A DNA stretch of 64,000 bases from Macrotis lagotis. Taxonomy: Eukaryota > Chordata > Mammalia > Peramelemorphia > Peramelidae. The stretch's first letter is position 1, and each line of letters begins with the position of its first letter. The position numbers were made by a program, and so were the translations under genes. Under the pieces are notes generated by a model. The model ran no database searches. It had not been told where the DNA came from and saw nothing but the letters and a program-made list of their open reading frames with translations. The stretch spans positions 220,738,545 through 220,802,544 of the forward strand of contig NC_133661.1 of NCBI RefSeq assembly GCF_037893015.1. The letters run 5' to 3'. Positions 10,806-21,035 of this stretch are shown one piece after another.

Positions 10806-11850
10806 TACACTACTGTATCTCCTACTTATTTCATCTTTCCTATTCCCCTGTTCTCACATTCTTCTGGGATTAGGGGAATTGTTTACTGTAGGCTGTATTA
10901 TGGAGACTCAGGTTAGACTATTTAAGGGATGGGGGGATTCACTCCCCTATCATTAACTCACTCAACTTGTGAAGGGATCAAAAAGTAAGATGAAGATGGA
11001 AGCAAGTATATGTCAAATCATGAGATGTTCCTATATCTCAGGCCTGGTTTCCATCCCCAACTGGTGCAACCATCTCATATTCTCTTTCTGTTCCCACTTA
11101 CCCAGGTACCATAATTCCTTATTATGGTTCTTATTTGGCATCAAAAGACCTCTCTCTTTCCCTAGGAAAGCTGTATAACTCCTGGTAACTCATTTAACCA
11201 CTTGATATCTTCATTCTGAAATTCTTCACTGCTTTATCTTTTGTGTACTTTAAAAGTTTTATATTAATATGAGCTCTTATTATTGAATGAATGGCATTGT
11301 AATATCAGGTTAGTAACTAGAGTTTAATCCCTGGGCTAATATGAAGCTTGAACCATGAAAATCCAACTTCAAGAAACTTTATACCTTTCAACAAAAGAAC
11401 AAAAGAATCAGTTAACTGAAAATCATTCCTTGAAAAAAAAAGCCATGCTCAAGTATGGGTATAAATCCTTTCTTAAGTCTGGAGCAGAATGGATCCAAAT
11501 CTATAATATGATTATCAGAAATAGAAGGCTGTGGCATGATTGCCTCTCTTTTTCTCTTCTCTTCCATTAATTAGTTCTGCATTCAAGGCTCTCTGTCACT
11601 TTATATAACTGTTTCCTTTACTATTGGAATCCAAGGGCTCCCAAACACAATACCAAGGAGTGCCAAATAAGAAGAGATGTTCATCACTTGATGAACAATC
11701 CATATACATCTTGAAGGAGTGGGGAGGGACAAATATAAATTTCATGAGTTCAAAGATTGTATTCTATCTAAATGTTGAATCTTGTCCAGGGATCACCAAG
11801 GTACTATGCACAGAGATTATTAATAATAATAAATAAATAATAAAAATGAA
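10806..11850. other. unassigned single-copy stretch
   Basis: About 1 kb with no recognised repeat or gene. An ATAATAAATAAATAA run ends it near 11,845. Confidence 0.5.
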
Positions 11851-11866
11851 TGAATCAAAGTTCTTT

Positions 11867-12024
11867 TTTGTTGTTGTTTTTTGGTTTTTGCAAGGCAGTG
11901 GGGTTAAATGACTTGTCCAGTGTCACACAGCTAGTTAATTATTATGTTATTGAGACTGTATTTGGACTCAGGTCCTTTTGACTCCAGGGCTAGTGCTCTA
12001 TCCACTGTGCCACCTAGCTGTCCA
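11867..12024 (-). mobile_element. WSINE1-type SINE (antisense)
   Basis: Antisense copy with a perfect 14 bp duplication AATCAAAGTTCTTT at 11853-11866 and 12025-12038. Confidence 0.95.
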
Positions 12025-12149
12025 AATCAAAGTTCTTTGAGAATTGTTTCATTTTTATTTTTGTATCCCAGATAATAGCACAGTGCCTAAAAAATGATGA
12101 TGATGTTTGTCTTTCTTTCCCAAAGCTGACCATGACCTCAGAGAGGTAA

Positions 12150-12402
12150 TGTTATGACAAGCTGTGAATTGGATTTGAGTGAGGGGGTCACCCAAAGTCA
12201 TCAGTCTCACTTTCTCCTCCAAAGCCATCTGGGTCCAATGGCCAGATATGAATCAGGACAACTGGAGATGGCCCTGGATGTGAGGAAATTAGGGGTGAGT
12301 GACTTACCCAAGGTCACACAACTAGTAAGTGTCAGTGTCTGAGGTTGGATTTGAAATCTCATTCTCAGAGTCAGTGCTCTATCAATTGTACCACCTTGGT
12401 CC
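12150..12402 (-). mobile_element. second SINE type, copy 1 (antisense)
   Basis: Plus strand reads CAGTCTCACTTTCTCCTCC, GCCATCTGGGTCCAATGGCC, AGGACAACTGGAGATGGCCC, a GTGACTTACCCAAGGTCACA core and a GCTCTATCAATTGTACCACC end. The same order occurs at 15,150-15,360, so this is a distinct SINE with a 5' segment absent from the WSINE-type copies. Confidence 0.7.
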
Positions 12403-12424
12403 TAGTACATAGGTTTTCTCAATT

Positions 12425-12645
12425 TTTTTTTTACTTAATTAATTATTAAAGTTAAATTTTATTTTATTTTCATGAATATTTTCTTTCTTTCCCCTTCTCT
12501 TCCCTTCTTCTTCATCCTCCCACCACCTTGAGAAAGCAAGGAAAAAAAACTTGTTATAAATATGTATATTCAGGTAAAACAAATTACTGCATTAGTGGAA
12601 TCCAAAAAATATGTCTTTGTCTGTATAGCCCAAGTCTGTCATCAG
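12425..12645 (-). mobile_element. old L1 3' UTR fragment (antisense)
   Basis: T-rich end, CTTTCCCCTTCTCTTCCC, CCACCTTGAGAAAGCAAGGA, TCAGGTAAAACAAATTACTG and CCAAAAAATATGTCTTTGTC match the antisense 3' UTR of older marsupial L1. Confidence 0.6.
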
Positions 12646-14900
12646 CTGAATGAAGCTGACTGTGCATGAACTTTGCCAGATCCCAGACCTGTGAATTTCC
12701 TGAAATCATTCAAACCAGTTAAAAGGTGAAATCTGGAAACCTGCTAAAAAAAGGAGTCACCATTCTAATAAGGAGTTACCATTCCCCAACCTCCTTAAGC
12801 CTTCTTCTTAGACTTTAGGTTATTATGTAAAGCGACTTACACAATGACTTCTCAAAGTTGTTTCCCTTGGGATGCTTTCCTTGTCAAAGTATATCTAGCC
12901 TTGCCTTCCTTTACCTCTAGCTCCAGACTGCAGTCCCTTGCTTTCATTAAGGAGTCTAGTTTCTACTTTGGCTGTATTCATGGTTAGTTATTTTTATCAT
13001 CAGTGTTCTCAAGACTTTCAGAGTTGTTTGTCTTTATTAACTCTTGTTTACAGGTGAAACTTAAACTCTGCGATTCAATTTGAACTTTGATGTCTTCTGA
13101 TATTATGAACTTTTCCAAGTCAGCTTCCTCTCAATTTTAAAATTATTGATATCCAACATGGATCTCCTTAAATCACTTAATATTAAAATGATGGACATTT
13201 GGATTTCTGACTCTAGGATTTTTGTGAATTGGACCTTAAAAATAATAGTTAAATTAAATATGTGTTAACCTTTGAAGTTTGTCCTTATAAGGGACAAGTT
13301 TTGACCTCAACAACAGCAAAGCAAAAGTAGGTAAACATGCACATTTATTAATATTTCTTTAAGTTCACTGATTATAAAGGTGTGCATGGGAGGTCTAGCT
13401 AGAGAACCAAACTTCCAAGATGGAATTTTGGAACTGGGGCCTTATCCACAGTCAGAGGTTAAATCTGAAAAGCTACTTCTTCATCAATGAATGGAGTGAC
13501 CTCCCACTTAGATTGGGGCTTGATATCAGTCACACCTAGAAGATATGTTCAGGAGACATGCCAGGAGAGATAGCTCCTCCCAAAACTAAGATATTTGTAC
13601 CTTATCAGTTATGCCAGGACCTCTGCAAATGTGAATCTTCCCCCTCTAGGAAACTGACACACCCAGTGATCCTTTGTTATTAAGGGTCAACAGATTTTGG
13701 ATCCTAAAGACTGCAGAAATTAAAATGTACTTAAAATTTGATCTATGGAACTGATTACTGAAAAAGTAAAATTGAGGGCCTGTGTTATATGTTTTCTCTT
13801 CTTAGTGGACCCCATGACTAGTAAAAATCAATAGCTACAACATAAAACTTAATTCACCCTCTGACTTAAGATGCCCTGTGGAATAGCAATACATCTTACA
13901 CTGTTTTCAGATTTTATTTGAAAATTGGAAGTAAAGCTCCTCTGATGCAGTGATTTGGTGCCAGGCACTGTGATGAGTATACAAAGAAAGGTAAAAGATA
14001 ATTCCTGCCCTCGAGTCTAATTCATTGTTAAAAGGACATTTTAAGGAAATATATTGACATATTGTTAATTTAATTTTGGAATCTGTTGGTGTTTACAAGA
14101 GAAATATGGAAATATTATAGTTAATTATAGAATACTGCCATGAAGTGTGTGTTGGGGTATGTCTGTGGGGACTGTGAGGGACTGCTAAAAGCAGTCACAC
14201 TGTAAAACCAGGAGAAAGAGATGGTGAAGTTAATCAGGCAGATAGCAGGTTTTTCCAGCATTAGAGATTCATTCATTTGAATTTAGAAATTGAAGGACTT
14301 TTACATGAAAATTGCCTATGTGGAAAAATGGTTCAATTCATTAAGGAATCACATAGAAACCTGTTTTCTCTCAGTTTGTGAAATAAATAGAAAAATATCA
14401 GGAATTTGAGAGAAAAAGTCTTTGCACAGGCACATTTTGATGGGGAGAGTGGGAACTAGAAAAGAAACTAGAAAACTAGAAACTAGAGAAGGGGACAACC
14501 CAGGAACACTGAAGGTAAAATTCATTTACATAAACTTTTTCCTATGACTGATTCAACATTCAGGATTCTAAACTAAGTTTTTCTTTTTAACTTGATCTTC
14601 CTTTCCAAGACCACATCCCATTTCCAGAGAAGAAATTTGTTTCAAGTTTCTTCATTGTGTCTCCCAATCTACCATCCCTCCTCCAGTTGTCAGTCTAATG
14701 GCTTCCATCATATTTTTTTTTTTACCAGAACCCCAGCTCTATGGGATGGTTGGACTGGTCACATTCAATCAATCAAGATGTCTTTTAAAAGCATCTATTT
14801 ACATATCAGAAATTGTTTCTGGGAATATAAATAGAAAAAGGATAGTATCTGCTTTGAAAAAGGTTATATTCTTTTGTTGAATGTTCCCAAACAAATAGGA
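12646..14900. other. unassigned single-copy stretch
   Basis: About 2.2 kb with no gene. The part at 12,650-13,100 is pyrimidine-rich with CCCCAACCTCCTTAAGC, loosely like 40-60, so a diverged LTR piece is possible but unproven. AAAACTAGAAACTAGAGAA near 14,470 is a short tandem repeat. Confidence 0.4.
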
Positions 14901-14904
14901 CAGT

Positions 14905-15108
14905 TATGAGCAATGGTTAGATGCCCAATCTGGAGTCAGGAAGAATTATTTTCCTGAGTTCAAGTCTAGCCTCAGACACCTACTAGTTTTGTGATTCTGG
15001 GTAATCATTTTACCTTCTTTGACTCAGTTTCCTCATCTGTGAAATGAGCTGGAGAAGGAAATGGAAAACCCCTCCAGTATTCTTGGCAAGAAACCCCCAA
15101 ATAGAGTC
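14905..15108 (+). mobile_element. RTE-linked long SINE, sense
   Basis: Sense copy: GGAGTCAGGAAGAATTATTT, TTCCTCATCTGTGAAATGAG, CTGGAGAAGGAAATGG and CCCAAATAGAGTCATGA. It runs directly into an ATG trinucleotide repeat grown from its 3' end. Confidence 0.75.

Positions 15109-15146
<38 letters not shown>
15109..15146. repeat. (ATG)n microsatellite
   Basis: About 12 units of ATG at the 3' end of the adjacent SINE. Confidence 0.95.
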
Positions 15147-15149
15147 AAT

Positions 15150-15361
15150 GGGTACTGAGCTAAGTCACCAGCCTCACTTTCTTTTCCAGAGTCATCTGAG
15201 TCTAGTGGCCAGATAGGAATCAGGACAACTGGAGATGGACCTGGATGAGGGGCAATCAGGGTTAAGTGTCACACAGCTAGTAGATTGAGGCTGTATAGGA
15301 ACTTCCAACTTCCTGACTCCAAGGCCAGTGCTCTATCCACTGTGCCATCTAGCTGCTCCCA
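15150..15361 (-). mobile_element. second SINE type, copy 2 (antisense)
   Basis: CACCAGCCTCACTTTCTTTT, GAGTCTAGTGGCCAGATAGG, CAGGACAACTGGAGATGG, GGTTAAGTGTCACACAGCTA and GTGCCATCTAGCTGCTCCC repeat the order seen at 12,150-12,402. Confidence 0.75.
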
Positions 15362-15435
15362 GGGTCATGATGTCAGATGATAACATCCCAAAGATGTAAT
15401 TACAAAAAACAAATAAATACAAGGTGAGAGGATCG

Positions 15436-15590
15436 GAGTGACTAGGTGGCACAGTAGATAGAGCACCGGCCCTGGAGTCAGGAGTACCTGAGTTCAAATC
15501 TGGCCTCTGACACTTAATAATTACCTAGCTGTTTGACCTTGGGCAAGCCATGTAACCACATTTGCCTTGCAAAAAAAAAAAGCAAAAAAA
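15436..15590 (+). mobile_element. WSINE1-type SINE
   Basis: Sense copy: ACTAGGTGGCACAGTAGAT, GCACCGGCCCTGGAGTCAGG, AGTACCTGAGTTCAAATCTG, CATTTGCCTTGCAAAA and an A-rich tail. Confidence 0.92.
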
Positions 15591-15599
15591 ACCAAACAA

Positions 15600-16110
15600 A
15601 ATGACAGGATCCAGGCACTAACAACTGGAGGAATCAGGAAAATCCTTTCTCTAACAAGAGGTAACATTTGAATTGAACTTTGAATTGAGATACTAGTTTC
15701 AAGAACTTTTAGGAAAGAGGATCAAATATTTCATAATTAACTCTCTGTAAAAGAAAGACTTTTGACACACTTTTAAGTTTAATCCACATTACCAAATTTT
15801 TCTTTATCAGTTTACTAAATCAATAAAAATGGTAATAGAACCAAGAAAATCAATAAAAAGAATAGAATGAAATCAATAATTCAAGTCCCAATTTAGAGCA
15901 ATTGCAGATTTCTGAGGATGCAAATACTCACACTGAAAATTTAACAACTGACTCTTGTAAACCAGTAAAAGCTGACTTTAGAACACAATTCTTATAAAAC
16001 AAGTAAGTCAGTTTGTCTGGAATGTGGAGTGTGTATAGTGAAGAGTGATATATAAATAAGTCATAAAGAAACCTGAGATGATATAAGAGTGTACTTTTCT
16101 TGCTATGCCT
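15600..16110. other. unassigned single-copy stretch
   Basis: About 500 bases; no repeat or gene recognised. Confidence 0.5.
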
Positions 16111-16121
16111 GCAAATTAAAT

Positions 16122-16369
16122 TTATTGTTGTTTGGTTATTTCAGTCACATCCAACTCATTGTAACCCTCTTTGGAGCTTTCTTGGTAAAGATATTGGAGT
16201 AGTTTGCCATTTCCTTCTCAGCTCATTTTACAGAAAAGGAAATAGAAGTTACATGACTTGCCCACAGTCACATAGCTAGTAAGTATCTGGGCCAGGTTTG
16301 AATTCATGAAGATGAGTCTTCTTGATTCCAAGTCCAGTGCTTTGCCTATAGTACCACCTAACTTCCCTT
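16122..16369 (-). mobile_element. RTE-linked long SINE (antisense)
   Basis: Starts TTATTGTTGTTTGG, then CAGTCACATCCAACTCATTG (the RTE/BovB-related segment), TTGCCATTTCCTTCTCAGCT, GACTTGCCCACAGTCACATA and AGTACCACCTAACTTCCC. Flanked by CAAATTAAAT at 16112-16121 and 16370-16379 (10 bp). Confidence 0.88.
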
Positions 16370-16379
16370 CAAATTAAAT

Positions 16380-17135
16380 ACCACTTTACAAAGGCTAATT
16401 GATGTTAATTGATTAGGTGATACTGGAGTGCTAGCAATTGGTGGATAATAGGGAAACACCCAGAATTGGGACTTGAACAGATAACATTACAGAAGAGACA
16501 TCCAACACCTTAGAGAATATCCCTATATCATTGAAGGAGAGATGTAGCCTGCTTCTGGATTAGTGAGCATGGACAATACTCACTACAAAAACTGGCTTTT
16601 TTGGAGGGATAGATGGGAGAATATCTGGGCATGTTTATAGGTAACAGGAAAGGAGCCAGTGGATTAAGAAAGTCTGAAAAGCAGAGAGAGATGATTATTA
16701 GAGAGCCATGGGAAAAATATGGGCAAGGGAACAAATGGAATTGATTAGCAATGACAAGAATAGTCACATTATCCCCTGAGAATATTTGAAATGTGAAGAT
16801 GGACAGAGAGGGAGGTCTGGATGACTGGTTTCTGGTAGATTGCATCAGGTTGCATAAAGAAATGATGATAGTATGGTAATATCTTCTACTGTCAGCACTT
16901 AGAGCTTCCACAATTGCATCCCAACATTAGAAGTAAATAAATACCTACTGTGATTCTGTAGTTGCATATAAGGATATCTTCTCAAATATAATAAGTTATC
17001 CACATATGATTTCATTATTATAAAACTTCAAGTAAGACTTCAAGATTTTTTTCACATTCAAGATTCATTTGTTTAAAATATCAATAACCCTAAAATTCAG
17101 CATAACAAAGTTGGTAAAAATCCCTGGGAATATGA
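16380..17135. other. unassigned single-copy stretch
   Basis: A 127-codon minus-strand open frame (16528-16911) has no recognisable domain. Nothing else seen. Confidence 0.4.
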
Positions 17136-17139
17136 TATA

Positions 17140-17530
17140 TAAGAATCAGCTGAAAAAAAAACCAGGGAAAATGCCCCTTAGACCTAGAGATACCTTTTAA
17201 AATCTATACTATATTCCAAAGAAATCAAAGAAAGAGAAAATAGTCCTATATGTACAAAAATACTTATAGTACCTTTTTTTTTTGGTGACAAAGAACTAGA
17301 AACTAAAGGAAAATCCATTAATTAGGGAGTGGTTGAATCAATTATGATATTTTAATATAATGAAATAGTGATTTTGGATGTAATGAATTTGAATACTTTG
17401 ATTTATAAAAAAGAAATGTACAATTTGGGGGAACCTGAGAAAAACTGTGTGAACTGAGGCATAGTGAAGTAGGCAATACCAGGAGAACAATTTATGCTAT
17501 AAAGATTAAAAAAAGATAAATTCATTGATC
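17140..17530 (+). mobile_element. old L1 ORF2 3' fragment
   Basis: Sense L1: AAGAAATCAAAGAAAGAGA, CCTATATGTACAAAAATACT, ACAAAGAACTAGAAACTAA, TAGGGAGTGGTTGAATCAAT and AGGAGAACAATTTATGCT are the ORF2p-tail codons in order. Full of stops. Confidence 0.75.
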
Positions 17531-17565
17531 AGCCATGGCTTCATTTGATAAGGAATGCTACCTAT

Positions 17566-17724
17566 TTCTTTTTGTTTTTAGTTTTTTTTGAAAGGCAGTG
17601 GGGTTAAATGACTTGCCCAAGGCCACACAGCTAGGTAATTATTAAGTGCCTGAGGCTGGATTTGAACTCAGGTATTCCTGACTCCAGGGCCGGTGCTCTA
17701 TCCACTGTGCCACCTAGACGCTCT
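17566..17724 (-). mobile_element. WSINE1-type SINE (antisense)
   Basis: Antisense copy with a perfect 13 bp duplication GAATGCTACCTAT at 17553-17565 and 17725-17737. Confidence 0.95.
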
Positions 17725-17858
17725 GAATGCTACCTATCTGAGAAATGATGAACAAATTATATAAATAATGAAGGAATTTGTTTAGCCTGACAATTCATAT
17801 TTGCTATAAGTTTTTTTTTAATTTTTCTATTGGGAAGGGGAGAAAAAAAAACATCTTT

Positions 17859-18046
17859 ATTTTTTTTTTAGTTTTTGTTTTTTTGTTTTTTGTTTTTTTA
17901 GATTTTTTTGCAAGGCAAATGGGGTTAAGTGGCTTGCCCAAGGCCACACAGCTAGGTGATTATTAAGTGTCTGAGATTGGATTTGAACCCAGGTACTCCT
18001 GACTCCAAGGCCGGTGCTTTATTCACTACACCACCTAGCCGCCCCC
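17859..18046 (-). mobile_element. WSINE1-type SINE (antisense), long T-rich tail
   Basis: TTTTTTTGCAAGGCAAATGG to CCACCTAGCCGCCCCC, with a T/G-mixed tail of about 45 bases. ACATCTTT flanks it at 17851-17858 and 18047-18054. Confidence 0.92.
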
Positions 18047-18239
18047 ACATCTTTCTTAATTTAAGAAAAAGAAGATTCAAGGTATGCATATTAGCCATTA
18101 TCAAATATTTGGATGACTGCCTTGGGGAAGAGAGAATAAGTCTATTCCAGGTGGCCCAAGGAAGTTGCAACCAGTTGCAGTGAGATGAAATTGCAAGAAA
18201 AGGCAAATTTGAATTTCTTATTAGGAAAAGTTTACTAAC

Positions 18240-18440
18240 AGTATGAGTTATTTTAAAGAAGAACGAACTGCTCTAAGAAGTGGTGGCTTGTTTCTTGACA
18301 GTTTTCAAACAGAGACTGGATGACCACTTCATTGATATACTATAGTGAGGATGCCTTTTGTGCAGGACTTATAGGACAGGAGATATGACTTACTGCTGTC
18401 CCTTTCAATTCTGCAAGCTTGTAATTCTGGAAAATGGTTC
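18240..18440 (+). mobile_element. CR1/L3-type LINE 3' end
   Basis: Shows the vertebrate CR1 tail order: a TTCTTGACAGTTTTCAAACA segment, GAGACTGGATGACCACTTC, then CCCTTTCAATTCTGCAAGCT and TGTAATTCTGG near the end. Ancient and diverged. Confidence 0.55.
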
Positions 18441-18734
18441 ATACTTTAAACTAGTGACTCTTAAAATATTTGTAGTAGCTTGTCCCTTCAATGGGGGTGT
18501 TCATGCATTTTCCTATTGTGAAATAATTATTTAAAATGCTGTGATTTTTATCTAATAATCATGAACAAAGATTCTGTGATAATTGATTTACTTATCTATT
18601 GAATGTAGGGACCCCATTAAACATCTCTATGGTATGAATCACATTGATAATTCAGATATGAGCAATTTCAGAATATATAACAAATGTTCATCTTGATTTT
18701 TCTCCATGGTTTCAAAATAAAATTATTTTTGCAT

Positions 18735-18910
18735 ATTGTTGGATTCATTATTTCCTTAGTTCTCCTGTCTCTTTTCTTTATCCTGCATCAGTTTCTCTAA
18801 GTCTTCCCCAATTTCTCTGAATTCATCAATTTGCCATTTCTAACAACATAATAGTGTTGTTCATTCATATGCAACAATTTAGTCATTTCCCAGTCTGATT
18901 TTCTTTTAAA
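18735..18910 (-). mobile_element. old L1 3'-end fragment (antisense)
   Basis: TCTGAATTCATCAATTTGCC, CAACATAATAGTGTTGTTCA and ATATGCAACAATTTAGTCAT match the antisense ORF2-tail and 3' UTR pattern of older L1. Confidence 0.55.
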
Positions 18911-19985
18911 ATCTCTTATTTTTCCTACACCATAACTACTAATATAATAATAACTTATGTAATTAGAAGGATGTGTTTGTTCTCCATAAGCAGGAAATAA
19001 ATTTGGGATAATATTGGATGAGATAGCTCAACTTGTGAGATTTCATGACAATTTCTGTTTACCCCCTTTACTTGTTTAGTCCAAGGTATGCAATTTTAAC
19101 TTGGACAAGCCACAGAGATATAAAAGTGGAAGGAGCAGGTGGAGTTATTTTGCAAATTATGTTTTCAGTTTCTAGTGTACAGAGGGCATTCAGCTTATGT
19201 GTGTGAAGGAGGGGAAGGACTGATATAAATTTGTCATTTTGTCCATATTGACTTTGAAATTCTATTACTTTTTTATATTTCACATTGGAACCAATAAACA
19301 AATAGAGTCAGGTAAGACTCTAGTGCAATGGGGAAATAACTGGGGTTGTCTGGGTAACCTGGGATTCTCTTCTCATTTTATGTCATGCTATATATATGTG
19401 AAATTCATGGACAAGCTCTACCCTGAAGATATCAGTGAGGTTAAAAATTACGTGTCTGTGATTTCCATTAAATTCTGCACTTTGTATGCTTTTAGCTTAG
19501 TGGTTTTCAAATTTTTAGTCTCAAGACTCCTTTATATTTTAAAGTTATTCAGTGAGGTATTGTTTTATGTTTAATTTCCAAACTGAATTCCCAGGGAAAG
19601 AAAACAAAACATGTTAGTGAGATACATTTTATATTTTCATCCACATTTTTAACATTTTGTTGTTTAGATAATCAACAAAACAATAAATAAGGTCCCAATT
19701 TGTTGCCTGTTCAATTGTTGAAGTGACAGTGCTTATATTGAAAACTTACCAAATAGGTCCCTAGTTTGCATACACACATATTTTTATATGTATGTGTACT
19801 TATATATTTCCTTGTAACTTTGCTTTCTCTACTGGTCAAATATTGTATGTATGTATGTAGGAATAGGTAAATGCATACTCATATACATCTGCATATGAAT
19901 ATCTATGTGTATATACTCATACACACAAATGTTATTTGACTACCAGAAACAACAAAACTGAAAGGATTTGGTGTCCACATTTATT
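18911..19985. other. unassigned single-copy stretch
   Basis: About 1.1 kb. Open frames of 77 and 111 codons lie on opposite strands with no recognisable product. Confidence 0.4.
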
Positions 19986-19987
19986 CA

Positions 19988-19990
<3 letters not shown>

Positions 19991-20026
<36 letters not shown>

Positions 20027-20056
20027 CACATAGATAGATAGATTGATAGATAGACA
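19991..20056. repeat. (CA)n then (GATA)n compound microsatellite
   Basis: About 40 bases of CA with one CG interruption, then six imperfect TAGA units. Confidence 0.95.
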
Positions 20057-20149
20057 GATGCATATTTCTTTTCAGACTGCCTTGTCCTGGACTATTTCAT
20101 GAAACTTTAAAGATTACTAGTATAGTTTGAGAGATGCTACTTTAAACCA

Positions 20150-20153
20150 TCAC

Positions 20154-20194
<41 letters not shown>

Positions 20195-20326
20195 TTGCTG
20201 CTGCTGCTACTACTACTACTATTACTCCTCTACTACTATGACTACTGTGACTACTATTATTACTATTACTATTACTACTACTACTACTACTACTACTACT
20301 ATTACTACTACTACTACTACTACTAC
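20150..20326. repeat. (CTA)n imperfect trinucleotide array
   Basis: About 177 bases of ACT/CTA units with CAC, CTG and TTA variants. Long open frames on both strands (poly-Tyr/Thr and poly-Ser/Val) are products of the repeat and not genes. Confidence 0.95.
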
Positions 20327-20334
20327 CTGCAAGC

Positions 20335-20545
20335 AAACATTATATAGTGCTATCTATGTATGGTAAGCTGTACTAAGCATTTTATAATTATGATCTAATT
20401 TTATCCTCACTACAAAAGTGCTATTACTTTCATCCTAATCTTGCAAATGAGGAAATTGAAAAGGAGGTTATGTGACATACAGCTAGTCTGAGGTTGGCAC
20501 TAAATTCAGGTCCAATGCACTCTCCATTGTGCCTCCTACCTGTCC
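20335..20545 (-). mobile_element. MIR-type SINE (antisense)
   Basis: TGGTAAGCTGTACTAAGCAT, ATCTAATTTTATCCTCACTA, GCAAATGAGGAAATTGAAAA and CATTGTGCCTCCTACCTGTC in antisense MIR order. Confidence 0.6.
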
Positions 20546-20832
20546 CATGATACTATCTACTATTTTAATTGAAATTGAATCATAGACCATTAGTAGTGGA
20601 AGAGAATAGAAGGGGGAGCTGCCTGAATTTGAGACCTGCTTCAAATACTTACTAAGACAGATCACCAGGGGCCATCAGCCTACCTCAAGAGAAGTGACAG
20701 TCCATAATTTGGAAAAGAGAACATGTTAAAACTTCTTAGTCAATCTTAAATGGGATTAGCTCATGAGTTTACATTGTATTTCTAAAAGAAGGTCATCTTT
20801 ACTTCTTGAAGCATCCTATTTCATATCTGAAC

Positions 20833-20879
20833 AATTATTATTATTATTATTGTTATTATTATAATTATTATTATTATTA
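20833..20879. repeat. (TTA)n microsatellite
   Basis: ATT/TTA units with two single-base interruptions. Confidence 0.9.
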
Positions 20880-21035
20880 GAGAATTTCTCCTTAAACTGA
20901 ACTAAAGTCTGTTGCCCTAGATCTTCCACCAATCATACCTAGTTCTACTCTTTAGGGCCAAGTTGAACAATTCTAATCCCCTTTCTACATATCCTTCAAA
21001 GACTTGAAGACTCTACCATATTATGCTTTTATAAT
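20880..21035. mobile_element. possible CR1/L3-type LINE fragment
   Basis: TAGGGCCAAGTTGAACAATT, CTAATCCCCTTTCTACATAT and CCTTCAAAGACTTGAAGAC in this order recall a widespread CR1/L3-class repeat. Too diverged for a firm call. Confidence 0.4.

Noticed and set aside
12650..13100. Second copy of the LTR-like sequence at the window start
   Set aside because: Only one short phrase (CCCCAACCTCCTTAA) is shared and the order of other motifs differs.
15436..15480. tRNA-like head with A and B box-like words
   Set aside because: It is the head of the WSINE-type SINE; no cloverleaf or CCA-adjacent structure indicates a real tRNA gene.
17956..18206. Open frames on both strands over a SINE
   Set aside because: The WSINE-type sequence is open in several frames in many copies (also at 31,886, 33,866, 39,253 and 60,225); these recurrent peptides reflect the SINE.
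20127..20366. Open frames of 79 and 64 codons on opposite strands
   Set aside because: They are translations of the CTA trinucleotide array (runs of Tyr, Thr, Ser, Val) and not genes.
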